The notes under the pieces are model-generated. The model was given only the letters and a program-made list of their open reading frames with translations. It ran no database searches and was not told where the DNA came from. DNA of 64,000 bases from Chroococcidiopsis sp. CCMEE 29 (GTDB taxonomy: Bacteria; Cyanobacteriota; Cyanobacteriia; Cyanobacteriales; Chroococcidiopsidaceae), in assembly GCF_023558375.1 (NCBI RefSeq), contig NZ_CP083761.1, positions 3,398,501-3,462,500 on the forward strand. The letters are read 5' to 3'. A program made the translations under genes and the position numbers. How positions within the stretch are numbered: position 1 is the first letter of the stretch; each line of letters starts with the position of its first letter. This document shows positions 51,667 through 60,716 of the stretch, piece by piece.

Positions 51667-52503
51667 ATGAGGCAATACAACAGTTTTCCTCACTGGAGAC
51701 GGCGACAACTACTCCGATTTGGGGTAGCAGGTATGCTCTTGCCGCTCCCTGTCTCTCAAATCTCTAGTTGCCAGAAGCGTAACTTATTGACTATGGAAAG
51801 TTTAAAGCAGGCTGATTCATCTGCCAGTGAAGGACAGTTGTTGTCCCGCCCAAAAAGACCCACAGCAAAGGCTGCTGGTGGATTGTACCCACTAGGACTT
51901 GATGGACAGCGGGATGGTTTGGTCTATGTGCCTAAAACCTATCGGGCAGAACGCCCGGTGCCACTGCTATTGATGTTGCATGGAGCAGGCGGCGATGCAG
52001 AAGGTGCGCTGAAAATCGTCCGCCATCTGGCAGAGCCCTTCGAGACAATTCTGTTGGCAGTAGACTCACGCCGACAAACCTGGGACATCATCCAGGGTGG
52101 CTACGGTGCGGACATTGCCTTTATTGACCGGGCACTGGCACAAACCTTCAGTCGTTACGCTATCGATCCAAACCGGGTGGCGATCGCCGGCTTCTCTGAT
52201 GGTGCTTCCTACGCCCTCTCGGTTGGCATTACCAATGGCGACCTGTTTACCCATATCATTGCCTTCTCACCGGGATTCATGGCTCCTGCTAGACAGGAAG
52301 GTAAGCCGCAGATGTTCATTTCTCACGGTAAGTGGGACATGGTGTTGCCGATTGAGCGGTGCAGTCGCCGGATTGTGCCACAGCTGCAACGGGCAGGTTA
52401 TGAGGTGTTGTACCGGGAGTTCAACGGACCCCACACGATTCCGGGCGCGATCTCTCGCCAAGCCGTGGAGTGGTTTACCCAAGCAGCAGCGAGCGGGAAT
52501 TGA
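51667..52503 (+). CDS. Tat-exported alpha/beta hydrolase (esterase)
   Basis: 278 aa. N terminus MRQYNSFPHWRRRQLLRFGV AG is a Tat-like signal (RRRQLL) with a Cys soon after (ISSCQKRN), so it may be a lipoprotein. VYVPKTYRAERPVPLLLMLH, GAGGDAEGAL oxyanion region, GFSDGASYAL nucleophile elbow (Ser), then HGKWDMVLPI (Asp) and FNGPHTIPG (His). Matches the PHB-depolymerase/LpqC type of esterase. Its stop overlaps the convergent GDSL gene by 29 bp. Start at ATG 51667, 41 bp outside IS1 copy C. Confidence 0.8.
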   Translation: MRQYNSFPHWRRRQLLRFGVAGMLLPLPVSQISSCQKRNLLTMESLKQADSSASEGQLLSRPKRPTAKAAGGLYPLGLDGQRDGLVYVPKTYRAERPVPLLLMLHGAGGDAEGALKIVRHLAEPFETILLAVDSRRQTWDIIQGGYGADIAFIDRALAQTFSRYAIDPNRVAIAGFSDGASYALSVGITNGDLFTHIIAFSPGFMAPARQEGKPQMFISHGKWDMVLPIERCSRRIVPQLQRAGYEVLYREFNGPHTIPGAISRQAVEWFTQAAASGN

Positions 52504-53362
52504 CCATCCCTGCCTCCTTAATCGCCCAAAAGGCAGTTTCCCCTAGAATGCGGTGAGCCGCCGTTGTCGGATGAATGCCATCCCAGAACAAAAACTTGTC
52601 TGGACTGCCACAGGTGCTCAAGCCAGCCAAACACGGACTAGTGACATTGGTAAAGCCAAAGGCTGCCGGATTCGCGATCGCTTCTCGATAAAGTGTGTTG
52701 GCATCTAGAGTGGCAATCTGAAGATCAGAATACTGCTGAGAAAGTACCTTTAGCGATCGCCTCAAGCCTTGATTATGCGCTTGTGTTAATGCACTGAGCC
52801 TAGCAGAATTCACATTAGTTCGCGTAGTAGGTAACTGTCCCAAATCTGGCAAATTTGCCACCAGGATCTTTTTAGCGCCCACATCAGCGAGAGAGGCGAT
52901 CGCCCTCGTGATATTTTCAACAGGGATTGCACTGCTTACCCCCTGCAAATAATCATTCGCACCTGCCCACAACACATACAGCGCGTTTGAATGGAGCTGT
53001 TCATGTGTCTGTGTCAACAACTGCACCTGTGTCAGCAAGCCAGGTACAAGACTGTTAGGTTCGCTTCCAGTAGTCGCTCCTCCGTAAGCAAAATTTTTGG
53101 CTTGGTTGGAGGAGAGAGGGAGGCGATCGGCAAGATACTCAACCCAAACCCGACCATTTGAGTAACGCCCTTGAAAGTAAGGTGGATTGGGTGGATACAT
53201 CCCTCCCGTCATTCGAAACACCGTACCTGCATCCGAAAGACTGTCCCCAAACACATAGAGTTCTGCGATCGAATGAGTGTTCTGAATAGATGTTGTGAGT
53301 ACAACCATGACAAAAATCAGGAGCGCAAGTCCTGCTGCTAGAATTCCGTTCTTTCCTTGCAT
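52475..53362 (-). CDS. SGNH/GDSL-family lipase/esterase
   Basis: 295 aa from ATG 53362, chosen over the ORF start at 53428 because AGAGGAA lies 6 bp before it and the signal/anchor (LAAGLALLIFVMVVLTTSIQ) then begins at residue 8. Block I LYVFGDSLSDAGTVF (GDSL), block II/III FAYGGATTG and LWAGANDYL (GxND), block V FWDGIHPTTAAHRIL (DxxH). Exported; probable esterase on lipids or glycans. It overlaps the Tat esterase at the 3' end. Confidence 0.85.
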   Translation of the reverse strand: MQGKNGILAAGLALLIFVMVVLTTSIQNTHSIAELYVFGDSLSDAGTVFRMTGGMYPPNPPYFQGRYSNGRVWVEYLADRLPLSSNQAKNFAYGGATTGSEPNSLVPGLLTQVQLLTQTHEQLHSNALYVLWAGANDYLQGVSSAIPVENITRAIASLADVGAKKILVANLPDLGQLPTTRTNVNSARLSALTQAHNQGLRRSLKVLSQQYSDLQIATLDANTLYREAIANPAAFGFTNVTSPCLAGLSTCGSPDKFLFWDGIHPTTAAHRILGETAFWAIKEAGMVNSRSLLLG

Positions 53363-53556
53363 GAAATTCCTCTGCAAACTCCAAAGAGTAATATTTTTAC
53401 TCCAATTCTCGAAACTAACTGCAACCATTGTTGATGGTTCTAGTTCTGAGTAGGAATTGAGCCTGCAATTTATCGCTTCTCTAGGCTAACAAGCTGACTT
53501 AAGCAGTGGAGGACGCAACCGAATACTTTTAGGTGTGGATTTTGCCAAAAGTTATT

Positions 53557-54828
53557 TTAACTGAGCAACTGCAATCCCTTATTCTGTAAGTTCTGCTCGA
53601 TGTGCTGCATTTCTTCGCTTGTCTCTCCAGTAACGATGCCGTAAATGTCGGTGTAAATTTTTCCGTATTTGACCTTCTCTAAAGCCGACAGGATGATAAA
53701 GTCCTTGCGCTCCAGTTCTGGTTTTAGGTTGATTAGAATTGAGTCCAATGTTCCATCCATGTGGTAGTCACTGGAATATTTAGCTACCTCCTTTCCCAGC
53801 CCTAATAGGGTATGACGCTGCAAGCAGAGTGGAGTCGAGCCATTAACTCGGAAGTTGGCATCGATCGCATAAAGCTGTCCGTCTTGGTCTTCCAGTACGT
53901 CGAAGCCAATAAAGCCGAAATACCCCTGTTGGTGAGCATACTGACCAATAGCGGCAATCATCTCAAAGAATCGGCTCATATCAGTTTTTCGGTAGTGAAT
54001 CAACCCTCCTAAATAGTTGCCCTCTGGGGAGACGAGTTGACTCGTGGTGCCGATAAGCGTTATATCTCCCGCTTTGTTGACATAGAACTGCACGCAGTAG
54101 TTTTGCACCTCATTCTTGACAAACTGGGAGACAATAATCGTATCCAGCAACTGAATATCGAGATATTTCCTCAGTTCTTCAAGGCAGTAGTTCAGCTCGC
54201 TAGTGCTTTTGATAATATAAGTACCTTCTCCTGAGAGTCCGTGGGATGTTTTGATCAAGTATGGGAATTGTGGTAACTGAATGTCTTCCAGACTGAAGGC
54301 GTGTAGATTATAGCTCTCGTATTTCGGACATTGCACCCCTAGTTGAGCTAGCGTCACTTTGCTAAGCAAGTGGTAGTGAGTATCTGGATCAACGGCGTGT
54401 TTTTCAGGTTTGAGATGATCAAACGGAAATAGAGCGATCGCTTTGACAAACTGATCGCTCTGGCTGAGTTCATCGAGATACACTGAGCAGTCCATTGTCT
54501 CCATACTGCTGTAGCTGAAGCCAAAATGGTCCCGCCAGTAGTTGATCAGCAAGTTTTGTGGCGGAATAATGACAACCCCTGGAATGGCATCGCCTAACAC
54601 AGCCAGATTTTTCCAAGGTTCCTTCTGGCAAATTTTGTCGAAGGAGGTTTTGGTGGCTTCACTACTGCCATCTTGAAGAAAGTATTTTTTCCGGTTGGGG
54701 TAAGCTGCCCAACTGGCAGTTGCAGGGTAATTTAGGATAAATGCATAACTTGCATCTGTGATGTCTTGAGCAAATAGATCAGAAAAAGAACTCCCTTGAA
54801 AGTAATGAAAGTCGTATGTCGAGTTCAT
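53557..54828 (-). CDS. ATP-grasp domain protein
   Basis: 423 aa. Residues about 125-360 fit an ATP-grasp fold: LPQFPYLIKTSHGLSGEGTY (nucleotide Lys and glycine-rich loop), TIIVSQFVKNEVQNYCVQFY (E) and GFIGFDVLEDQDGQLYAIDA NFRVNG with the D...N metal pair. The N-terminal 120 residues are a pre-ATP-grasp domain. It should couple ATP hydrolysis to ligation of a carboxylate to an amine or thiol (peptide, lipopeptide or amino acid ligase). Neighbours give no pathway. Intact, with AT-rich flanks. Confidence 0.75.
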   Translation of the reverse strand: MNSTYDFHYFQGSSFSDLFAQDITDASYAFILNYPATASWAAYPNRKKYFLQDGSSEATKTSFDKICQKEPWKNLAVLGDAIPGVVIIPPQNLLINYWRDHFGFSYSSMETMDCSVYLDELSQSDQFVKAIALFPFDHLKPEKHAVDPDTHYHLLSKVTLAQLGVQCPKYESYNLHAFSLEDIQLPQFPYLIKTSHGLSGEGTYIIKSTSELNYCLEELRKYLDIQLLDTIIVSQFVKNEVQNYCVQFYVNKAGDITLIGTTSQLVSPEGNYLGGLIHYRKTDMSRFFEMIAAIGQYAHQQGYFGFIGFDVLEDQDGQLYAIDANFRVNGSTPLCLQRHTLLGLGKEVAKYSSDYHMDGTLDSILINLKPELERKDFIILSALEKVKYGKIYTDIYGIVTGETSEEMQHIEQNLQNKGLQLLS

Positions 54829-54857
54829 AGAAAAATTTAAGTCTAGATAGCTGACTG

Positions 54858-56570
54858 TTATCTGGGCGCGATCGCCTCAACTGCTTCGTCTATTATTTGT
54901 AGCGATCTCTGTCGTAAAGTATCTAAGCCTAAGCGCCCAGTTGCTGAAATAAATACGGCTTCCGGGTATTTTTGCTGAGCTAAAGCGAGAGTTTCGCTAT
55001 CTACTCGATCGATCTTGTTAAAGGCAATCAAAGTGGGACCAGAAAGGGCTGGCATTTCTGCTAGCACTTCCTCTACACTCAGAATGTGGCTTTCCCAAGC
55101 CGGATGGGACAAATCAACAACATGAAGCAACGCCGTAGCTTCAGTTACTTCCTCCAGCGTGGCGCGGAACGCATCCACTAGCGGTGGCGGAAGTTCGTGA
55201 ATAAACCCGACAGTATCTGTCAGCAGAATAGTCCTGCGTTCTTGCGTTTCTGGATCCGTAATTACCAACTTGCGCGTTGTGGGGTCGAGAGTAGCAAATA
55301 GTTGATCCGCCGTATAAACCTCAGCGTGAGTTAACACATTCAACAGAGTAGATTTCCCAGCATTGGTATAACCGACTAAGGCTATAGTAGGAATTTCTTG
55401 CTGTTGTCGCTGTTGTCTGATGCGGGCGCGATGTGCCTGTAATTGGTTGACTTCCTGCTGGAGTTGGGCAATTCGCCGCTGAATCGTTCGCCGTTCCGTT
55501 TCTAGTTTGGTTTCACCAGGTCCTCGCGTACCAATTCCACCTCCTAATCTGGACATTTCCCGACCTTGACCGCGTAACCGAGGCAGCATATATTCTGATT
55601 GCGCCAGTTCTACCTGTAATTTACCTGCTTGGGATTGAGCGCGTTGAGCAAAAATATCTAAAATGACTTCCGTTCGGTCTACAACTCGGATGCCAATCTC
55701 GTTTTCCAGATTCCGGGCTTGAGACGGAGAAATATCTCGGTCAAAGACAATCAAGTTAGCTCCCAGCTTATGAGCCAAAAGGGCTATTTCCTCCATTTTT
55801 CCCTGACCAACGACAGTTTGGGGATGGGGGCGGCTTCGCTTTTGTTGTACTGTGTCCAATACAACTCCGCCAGCAGTTTCCACCAGACGGGCTAGTTCTT
55901 GCAGTCCATCTTCAAATCGCTGCTGAGAAATATCATCTGTCTTCAATCCCACTAACAGCACTTTGTCCTGTTCAGATACAATCTCCTGGGATGGCAATTG
56001 TCCATCACCAGATTCAGAAATCTCTGTTTCCCATTCATCAACTAAGTCGTCAAAGTCTTGCTCAGTTAAGTAATCTAAACTGACGGGAGGAGAAATCTCC
56101 CAAGGCTTTTCGACATCGGGGGCAAGGTGGGCTAAGAAAGCTTCTTTAACATCACCAGTGGCTCCTCTGCCTCGTCTTCCAACTTCGCCCCCTGTCACGG
56201 TTAATACCACTAGAGCATCTAAGCGCTGGCGTACCATTGCAATCAGCGCTGCTTCATCAGGTGACTCTGATTTGAATTGAGTCGCAACACAGTGAATCCC
56301 GCTTAAGCGCTCAGCACTGCGACGCGGTAGTTGTTGGGGTGGAATTTGAGTTTGACTTGGCGTTCCTACCGCCACGCGAATCACCTGCCCACGTCGGTTA
56401 ATGTAGCTGCATACCGGCTGATGAATTTCCGTGCTAATTGCTGCGATAGTTTGGGCGAATTCCGGAGTAATTAGGCGATCGCTTGGTTGCCGTTGCTCAT
56501 ACAGCCGTTGTAATTGTTTAATATAGCTAGATTTTAATCCTTGAATATTCCCGTAAACAATAGTTTCCAT
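54858..56570 (-). CDS. hflX: GTPase HflX
   Basis: 570 aa. N-terminal HflX domain (LVGLKTDDISQQRFEDGLQE, RPHPQTVVGQGKMEEIALLA, VVDRTEVILDIFAQRAQSQA), coiled-coil linker (RRTIQRRIAQLQQEVNQLQA), then G domain: G1 LVGYTNAGKSTLLN, G3 LTDTVGFIHELP, G4 IAFNKIDRVD, G5 FISATGRLG. Ribosome-splitting GTPase. Longer than the E. coli protein because of an extra N-terminal region, common in cyanobacteria. Starts about 30 bp upstream of the ATP-grasp gene's transcript direction; the two may be independent. Confidence 0.9.
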   Translation of the reverse strand: METIVYGNIQGLKSSYIKQLQRLYEQRQPSDRLITPEFAQTIAAISTEIHQPVCSYINRRGQVIRVAVGTPSQTQIPPQQLPRRSAERLSGIHCVATQFKSESPDEAALIAMVRQRLDALVVLTVTGGEVGRRGRGATGDVKEAFLAHLAPDVEKPWEISPPVSLDYLTEQDFDDLVDEWETEISESGDGQLPSQEIVSEQDKVLLVGLKTDDISQQRFEDGLQELARLVETAGGVVLDTVQQKRSRPHPQTVVGQGKMEEIALLAHKLGANLIVFDRDISPSQARNLENEIGIRVVDRTEVILDIFAQRAQSQAGKLQVELAQSEYMLPRLRGQGREMSRLGGGIGTRGPGETKLETERRTIQRRIAQLQQEVNQLQAHRARIRQQRQQQEIPTIALVGYTNAGKSTLLNVLTHAEVYTADQLFATLDPTTRKLVITDPETQERRTILLTDTVGFIHELPPPLVDAFRATLEEVTEATALLHVVDLSHPAWESHILSVEEVLAEMPALSGPTLIAFNKIDRVDSETLALAQQKYPEAVFISATGRLGLDTLRQRSLQIIDEAVEAIAPR

Positions 56571-56761
56571 AAAACTGGCTACAAAACTGACTTGCTGAAT
56601 GCATCGATTTTATTTTTATTAAGGGGCTGGGGTTCAAAAGTCCCCAACCCCTAGTTCTAACCCTTAGTTTGACAAGCAACATGCGTAGAAGCTCAGGTGA
56701 AAATTCCGTTGAGGATGGGGTATTTCAGTGCCTAAACTCAGTTTATATCCTTTTTAGGCTA

Positions 56762-57091
56762 CTACCACCATAGTCTATTGCCATTTTCATCCATTCGTGC
56801 TAATCGAATTACATCAGAAATAGCTTTCGCATCTTTCACATGATGTAGTGCCTTTTTTTCACCATTCGGGTATTCCACAATAAAATAGGTAGGAACTTTA
56901 ATCCAATCACCTGTAATATCGGGTTGATCGACAGCAACTTGCTTAGCCTTCTCTTCAATCCCTTCAGGCTTATCAGCAATCCTATCTCCTGGATTTACAG
57001 TTAAATTTCTTTCTTTAACTGTTGGCTTATCTTTGGCATGTCTATCAACACTTACTGGTTGATTTATTTCATGATCTAGTTGCGTATTCAT
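56762..57091 (-). CDS. Unknown protein, 109 aa
   Basis: Polar, lysine/aspartate-rich N-terminal 60 residues (RHAKDKPTVKERNLTVNPGD) that look disordered, followed by a small beta domain (WIKVPTYFIVEYPNGEKKAL) and helix. No known domain. No internal stop, and ATG at 57091. Function unknown. Confidence 0.5.
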   Translation of the reverse strand: MNTQLDHEINQPVSVDRHAKDKPTVKERNLTVNPGDRIADKPEGIEEKAKQVAVDQPDITGDWIKVPTYFIVEYPNGEKKALHHVKDAKAISDVIRLARMDENGNRLWW

Positions 57092-57416
57092 TGGCTTTAT
57101 AACTTTAGTTAAAACGATTTGAACTTTCTAAATTTAGCTTAGAGAAAAAATCAGTAGATTCTCCTCTTTCAAAAGAGTAGACCTTTCTCTTTCAAAAGGG
57201 AGAGTTATATAGGTTGAAAAGCTTTGGAGTATATTCCTTTTGTTTTTCCTAAAGAGTTGGATTTCAGACCTATTCTAAAAACAATCGCTGCCTAAGACTT
57301 CAATCTAGGTTTATCTACCAAATGGCTGAACGTTTACCAAGAATCAGCCAACTAACTGACAGAAACCGTGCTTGGTTTGGCTGAATCAGGAGATGTTTTA
57401 AAGCAAGACTCAGGGC
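57092..57416. other. Gene-free stretch with repeated CTCTTTCAAAAG motifs
   Basis: CTCTTTCAAAAGAG (57164-57177) and CTCTTTCAAAAGGGAGAG (57187 on) are two related hairpins side by side; they could be terminator-like stems or paired operator sites. The rest is AT-rich with no supported ORF. Confidence 0.45.
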
Positions 57417-58712
57417 TTAACTCATAGATACAGCCGACATTAACGGCGATCGCACTGGACACCCAGACTCGACTGCCTGTTCAACAATGTCTGCGGCTCG
57501 CTTTACTCCACCTGCTTGACAAATTGCTTGCTTGATCTTCAATGCATTATCTAAATAAGAATCCTCTGTCAGTACCCGTTGAATCGCTGCTTGTAGCTTG
57601 GGAGTGCTGAGGTGAGTTAAAGGAATCACTTCCCCAGTGCCTGTCCACCTAATTCGCGCTCCGGTTCCTGGCTGTTCATAGGTAATGGGGATGGCAACCA
57701 GCGGTACACCGTGGCTCAGAGAATCAAGTACTGTGTTAAGCCCTCCATGAGTAATAGTTAACCTGGCTTTAGAGAGCACTTCAAGTTGAGGAGCATACTC
57801 TACAACTAGTGGTGAACCGGGCAGTTTTTGAACTGCTTCTACATTCATCCCACCCCCATGAGAAATTACCAGTTGCACATCTAATTCCTCACAAGCTGCG
57901 GCAATGCAGTGAAAAATCTCTTGCTTGGTGTTCTGCACACTCCCCAGTGAAGCATAAATCAGAGGTTGGCTGTTTAACCACTCAAAAGGAAAGGGAACTT
58001 TTCTCGGCGATGAATTGCGGAGTGGTCCAACGTAATGGAAGTGCTGTGGTAAGTTGGTGCAGGGAAAGTCAAAATCAGCAGGCTGTTGGCTAATGTGGGC
58101 GAGTCGAGCATTAGAAGCATACAACCTGCGGTAAGCCGATAATTTCCACTGGCTGCGATACTGATTGATAACTTGCAGAATCGGTTGGCTACTGCGGTCT
58201 AATAAGTGATAAGCAACCAAATTACGAAGATGCGCCCACCAGGTATTCTGGTAGCTCCAAGGTGTGAAGAAGGGGGGAATGTCTGCACGACGGTGAATTG
58301 CTTGGGCACAAGATACACAGATAAAAGGGAGATTGAGAAACTCAGCTACCGTTTCCCCAGCGGGTTCAAGCTGATCGACCAGCAGTGCTTCAATTCCTGC
58401 CGCTTCAATGGCACTGGGGGCATCCTGGCAGATGATCGCCGCTACCTGTTGGCAAAAGTTAACTGAGTAACGTAGCGCTTCTAGACCACTTAAACTGCCT
58501 AGGTGTGTGAAAGTTTCAGCCAGTGCGCCAGGGTGATAATCAGACTGTCCTATCGGATAAAAGTTTAGCCCCTCTGACCGCACTAATGGCTCTACATCAG
58601 GAATTTGTATGCAGGTGACGCGATGACCACGCCATTGCAACTCTCGTCCCAAGGCTGCCAGGGGATTAAGATGACCAGGAAAAGGAGGTGCTATCACACC
58701 AAAGTGAGTCAT
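57417..58712 (-). CDS. UDP-glycosyltransferase (GT1, macrolide/carotenoid type)
   Basis: 431 aa. N-terminal GT-B domain: FGVIAPPFPGHLNPLAALGR (GHxNP donor motif), then ALLVDQLEPAGETVAEFLNL. C-terminal PSPG-like region: PLIYASLGSVQNTKQEIFHC, VVEYAPQLEVLSKARLTITH, GGLNTVLDSLSHGVPLVAIP, ITYEQPGTGARI. This order is typical of glycosyltransferases acting on small lipophilic acceptors (zeaxanthin CrtX, macrolides). Intact; the 417 bp upstream (58713-59129) have nothing recognisable. Confidence 0.85.
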   Translation of the reverse strand: MTHFGVIAPPFPGHLNPLAALGRELQWRGHRVTCIQIPDVEPLVRSEGLNFYPIGQSDYHPGALAETFTHLGSLSGLEALRYSVNFCQQVAAIICQDAPSAIEAAGIEALLVDQLEPAGETVAEFLNLPFICVSCAQAIHRRADIPPFFTPWSYQNTWWAHLRNLVAYHLLDRSSQPILQVINQYRSQWKLSAYRRLYASNARLAHISQQPADFDFPCTNLPQHFHYVGPLRNSSPRKVPFPFEWLNSQPLIYASLGSVQNTKQEIFHCIAAACEELDVQLVISHGGGMNVEAVQKLPGSPLVVEYAPQLEVLSKARLTITHGGLNTVLDSLSHGVPLVAIPITYEQPGTGARIRWTGTGEVIPLTHLSTPKLQAAIQRVLTEDSYLDNALKIKQAICQAGGVKRAADIVEQAVESGCPVRSPLMSAVSMS

Positions 58713-59129
58713 TATTTAATAAGTAGAGATTTAAAAAAGATGAAGATATTTTTATTTAAGGCTGTTATGGGACAATATACATATAGCGGAAGTAATATTA
58801 GCTGCTGCTAAAAAATATTGCTTTCTTTTCGGCAGTTGGAAAAGAATTGCCCTGCTTTTTGCTCAGGCTCAAGCGCGAGCATAATATTAGCTTTTGATGT
58901 CACTAGCTAAAGTGCAAAAATAATAATGCTGGGAGCCTCTAGAAAGGTTTAATAACAGGAGAGAGAACAAAATAAAATACCTGTTAACTTTGGATCTTAA
59001 GAACTCCCAGGCAGCTTTTTATCTTGGATGTTAATAACTAAAGTAACTACTACGAATACACTTCCAGTTCTAACTAAAGAGTGAGGTCAGTGTTGAGTTA
59101 TTCTGTTATCCAAAATACAAAAAAGCAAC
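58713..59129. other. Gene-free stretch, AT-rich
   Basis: No ORF of useful length, no strong inverted repeat and no obvious promoter seen between the glycosyltransferase start and the DUF2993 stop. Possible upstream control region of the glycosyltransferase. Confidence 0.4.
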
Positions 59130-59867
59130 TTAAGAGGATGGAAACTGCTCGATATACGCAGCGGCTTGCAAAGCTAACCTACCCGCTACCACATTAATCT
59201 GCTGAATTTGCAGTGACATTCCCTTTTGCTCAAAGTTACGCACGCTTAAAACTTTGCTTAGCTGCGCCACCAAAGCTGCTGTTAATTCTGGTGGCAGTTC
59301 CTTTCCCTCATAATGCCCATTTTGGAGGACAATTTCTTTCCCATCAGTCCCGATCCGAGGTGTGCCTGTGAAAGCAAATGGTTGAGCTTCTCCAATTTTA
59401 CCTAAAATCTGCTCCGAGCTAAAAGCTATACTGCCATCTGCTAGCAGAGAGCACTTGACTGGCTTGATACGAATTACCGGTTTATCCTCTACACCAGTTT
59501 GTATCTGGTGCAGATGTTTATGAAAGTATTCAGTGTTGAAGGCACGTGTAAGATTATCTTCATTGATCGCAATCCTAACTGTTCCTGTAGAGGGCTGGGT
59601 TAGTTTAATTTTGCCGAAGATGGCACTACGAGGCTTTACAACAACGCGATTAATCTGTAGCTGTAGTTCTTCCACAACCAGATCGTGCTGCATTAATAGA
59701 CCATTTATATTGATAGCAATGGAGTCAACTTCTCCATGTGCAAGCTTGCTTAGATCGGTCTTGATCTGAACTTCTAACCTTTCTACTTCCTCTAGTTGGC
59801 TGGTAAGCGCTATCTCTGCTATTTTGTTAAGCGCTTGTTCTCCCAATCCGGCTTTTTCTTGCTTCAC
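59130..59867 (-). CDS. DUF2993 (LmeA-like) domain protein
   Basis: 245 aa. ALNKIAEIALTSQLEEVERL, EVQIKTDLSKLAHGEVDSIA, ININGLLMQHDLVVEELQLQ match the tandem beta-strand DUF2993 fold found in many cyanobacteria and actinobacteria. No signal peptide is obvious, so the membrane lipid-binding role suggested for LmeA is uncertain here. ATG at 59867. Confidence 0.75.
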   Translation of the reverse strand: MKQEKAGLGEQALNKIAEIALTSQLEEVERLEVQIKTDLSKLAHGEVDSIAININGLLMQHDLVVEELQLQINRVVVKPRSAIFGKIKLTQPSTGTVRIAINEDNLTRAFNTEYFHKHLHQIQTGVEDKPVIRIKPVKCSLLADGSIAFSSEQILGKIGEAQPFAFTGTPRIGTDGKEIVLQNGHYEGKELPPELTAALVAQLSKVLSVRNFEQKGMSLQIQQINVVAGRLALQAAAYIEQFPSS

Positions 59868-60716
59868 GTGACTTTTCTTAGTGTTCTATCACTGCTCAAC
59901 GTTGGCGCGGGAGTCCCCACCCGAGCGCGCAGCGGGGAGGGATAGCGGGCTGCCATAGGTACGTAAGCGGCTGAAAACCCTAACCTAAACCGCCTTGCGG
60001 CTGAGGGTAGTTTATTCTAGGTAATTGCCTTGAGCAAGTGTATCTACCCAATGGCAGAAACAATTCTAGTAGAGTAATATCTAGCATGAACTGATTAAAC
60101 CCAGCACTCTTACAGGAAAAAATACCTGGCGATTAGAAATCTCGGCTACACAAACTAAGTCCGCGCAGGCGGACTTAGTTTGTGTAGCTGAGGCAGTGCG
60201 TTGCGGGGGTTTCCCCCGTTGTAGCAACTGCCGTCCAGACTTCGAGTCTGAGGGCGATTTGCTTGGCACAGCTTTCTAGAAATCTTGTAGGTTGAGCAAT
60301 TAAGTGCAGTGTTTGCAGCAAGGCTGGTGTTCTAGGTTCCTTGGGTAAATTCATTAGTTTTTTATCCTCTTTTTTTTCTCTTTTGATTTTACATATTTAT
60401 GATTTAAAGTTAGGTTGAGTTTAATTATTAATTGATATTGTAAGCTCAAATTCAAAACAAAATTTGGTTCTCGTTGTAATTTTGAATCTAAAGTTTAATT
60501 ATAATTAATTTAGCAAATAGAGCAAAGCAATAAAATTTTAGCCGCAATTGATTTAGGCAACTAATGTGCTGGCTGATAAAAATTGCTGCTAAAATTAGAT
60601 TTATATAATTGATATATGTATAAAGTAAAAGTGAACAGGTTTTGTCATAGGATAAATGTAAAATATTTTAAATTACTTAAATAGTACAGCTACTTCGATT
60701 GGAGAGGGGTCTCAGC
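59868..60716. other. Gene-free stretch with palindromic dispersed repeats
   Basis: Begins with a GC-rich repeat remnant (GGCGCGGGAGTCCCCACCCG). At 60146-60187 there is a perfect 19-bp hairpin, CTACACAAACTAAGTCCGC against GCGGACTTAGTTTGTGTAG, loop GCAG. It is followed at 60188-60260 by GCAGTGCGTTGCGGGGGTTT and CCCCCGTTGTAGCAACTGCC, a dispersed palindromic repeat I recall from many cyanobacterial spacers. From 60300 the sequence is AT-rich leader of the phosphoketolase gene. An apparent minus-strand ORF over the repeat is spurious. Confidence 0.6.

Noticed and set aside
60081-60269. 62-aa minus-strand ORF (LLQRGKPPQRTASAT)
   Set aside because: It is a translation of the dispersed palindromic repeat, a common false ORF in cyanobacteria.
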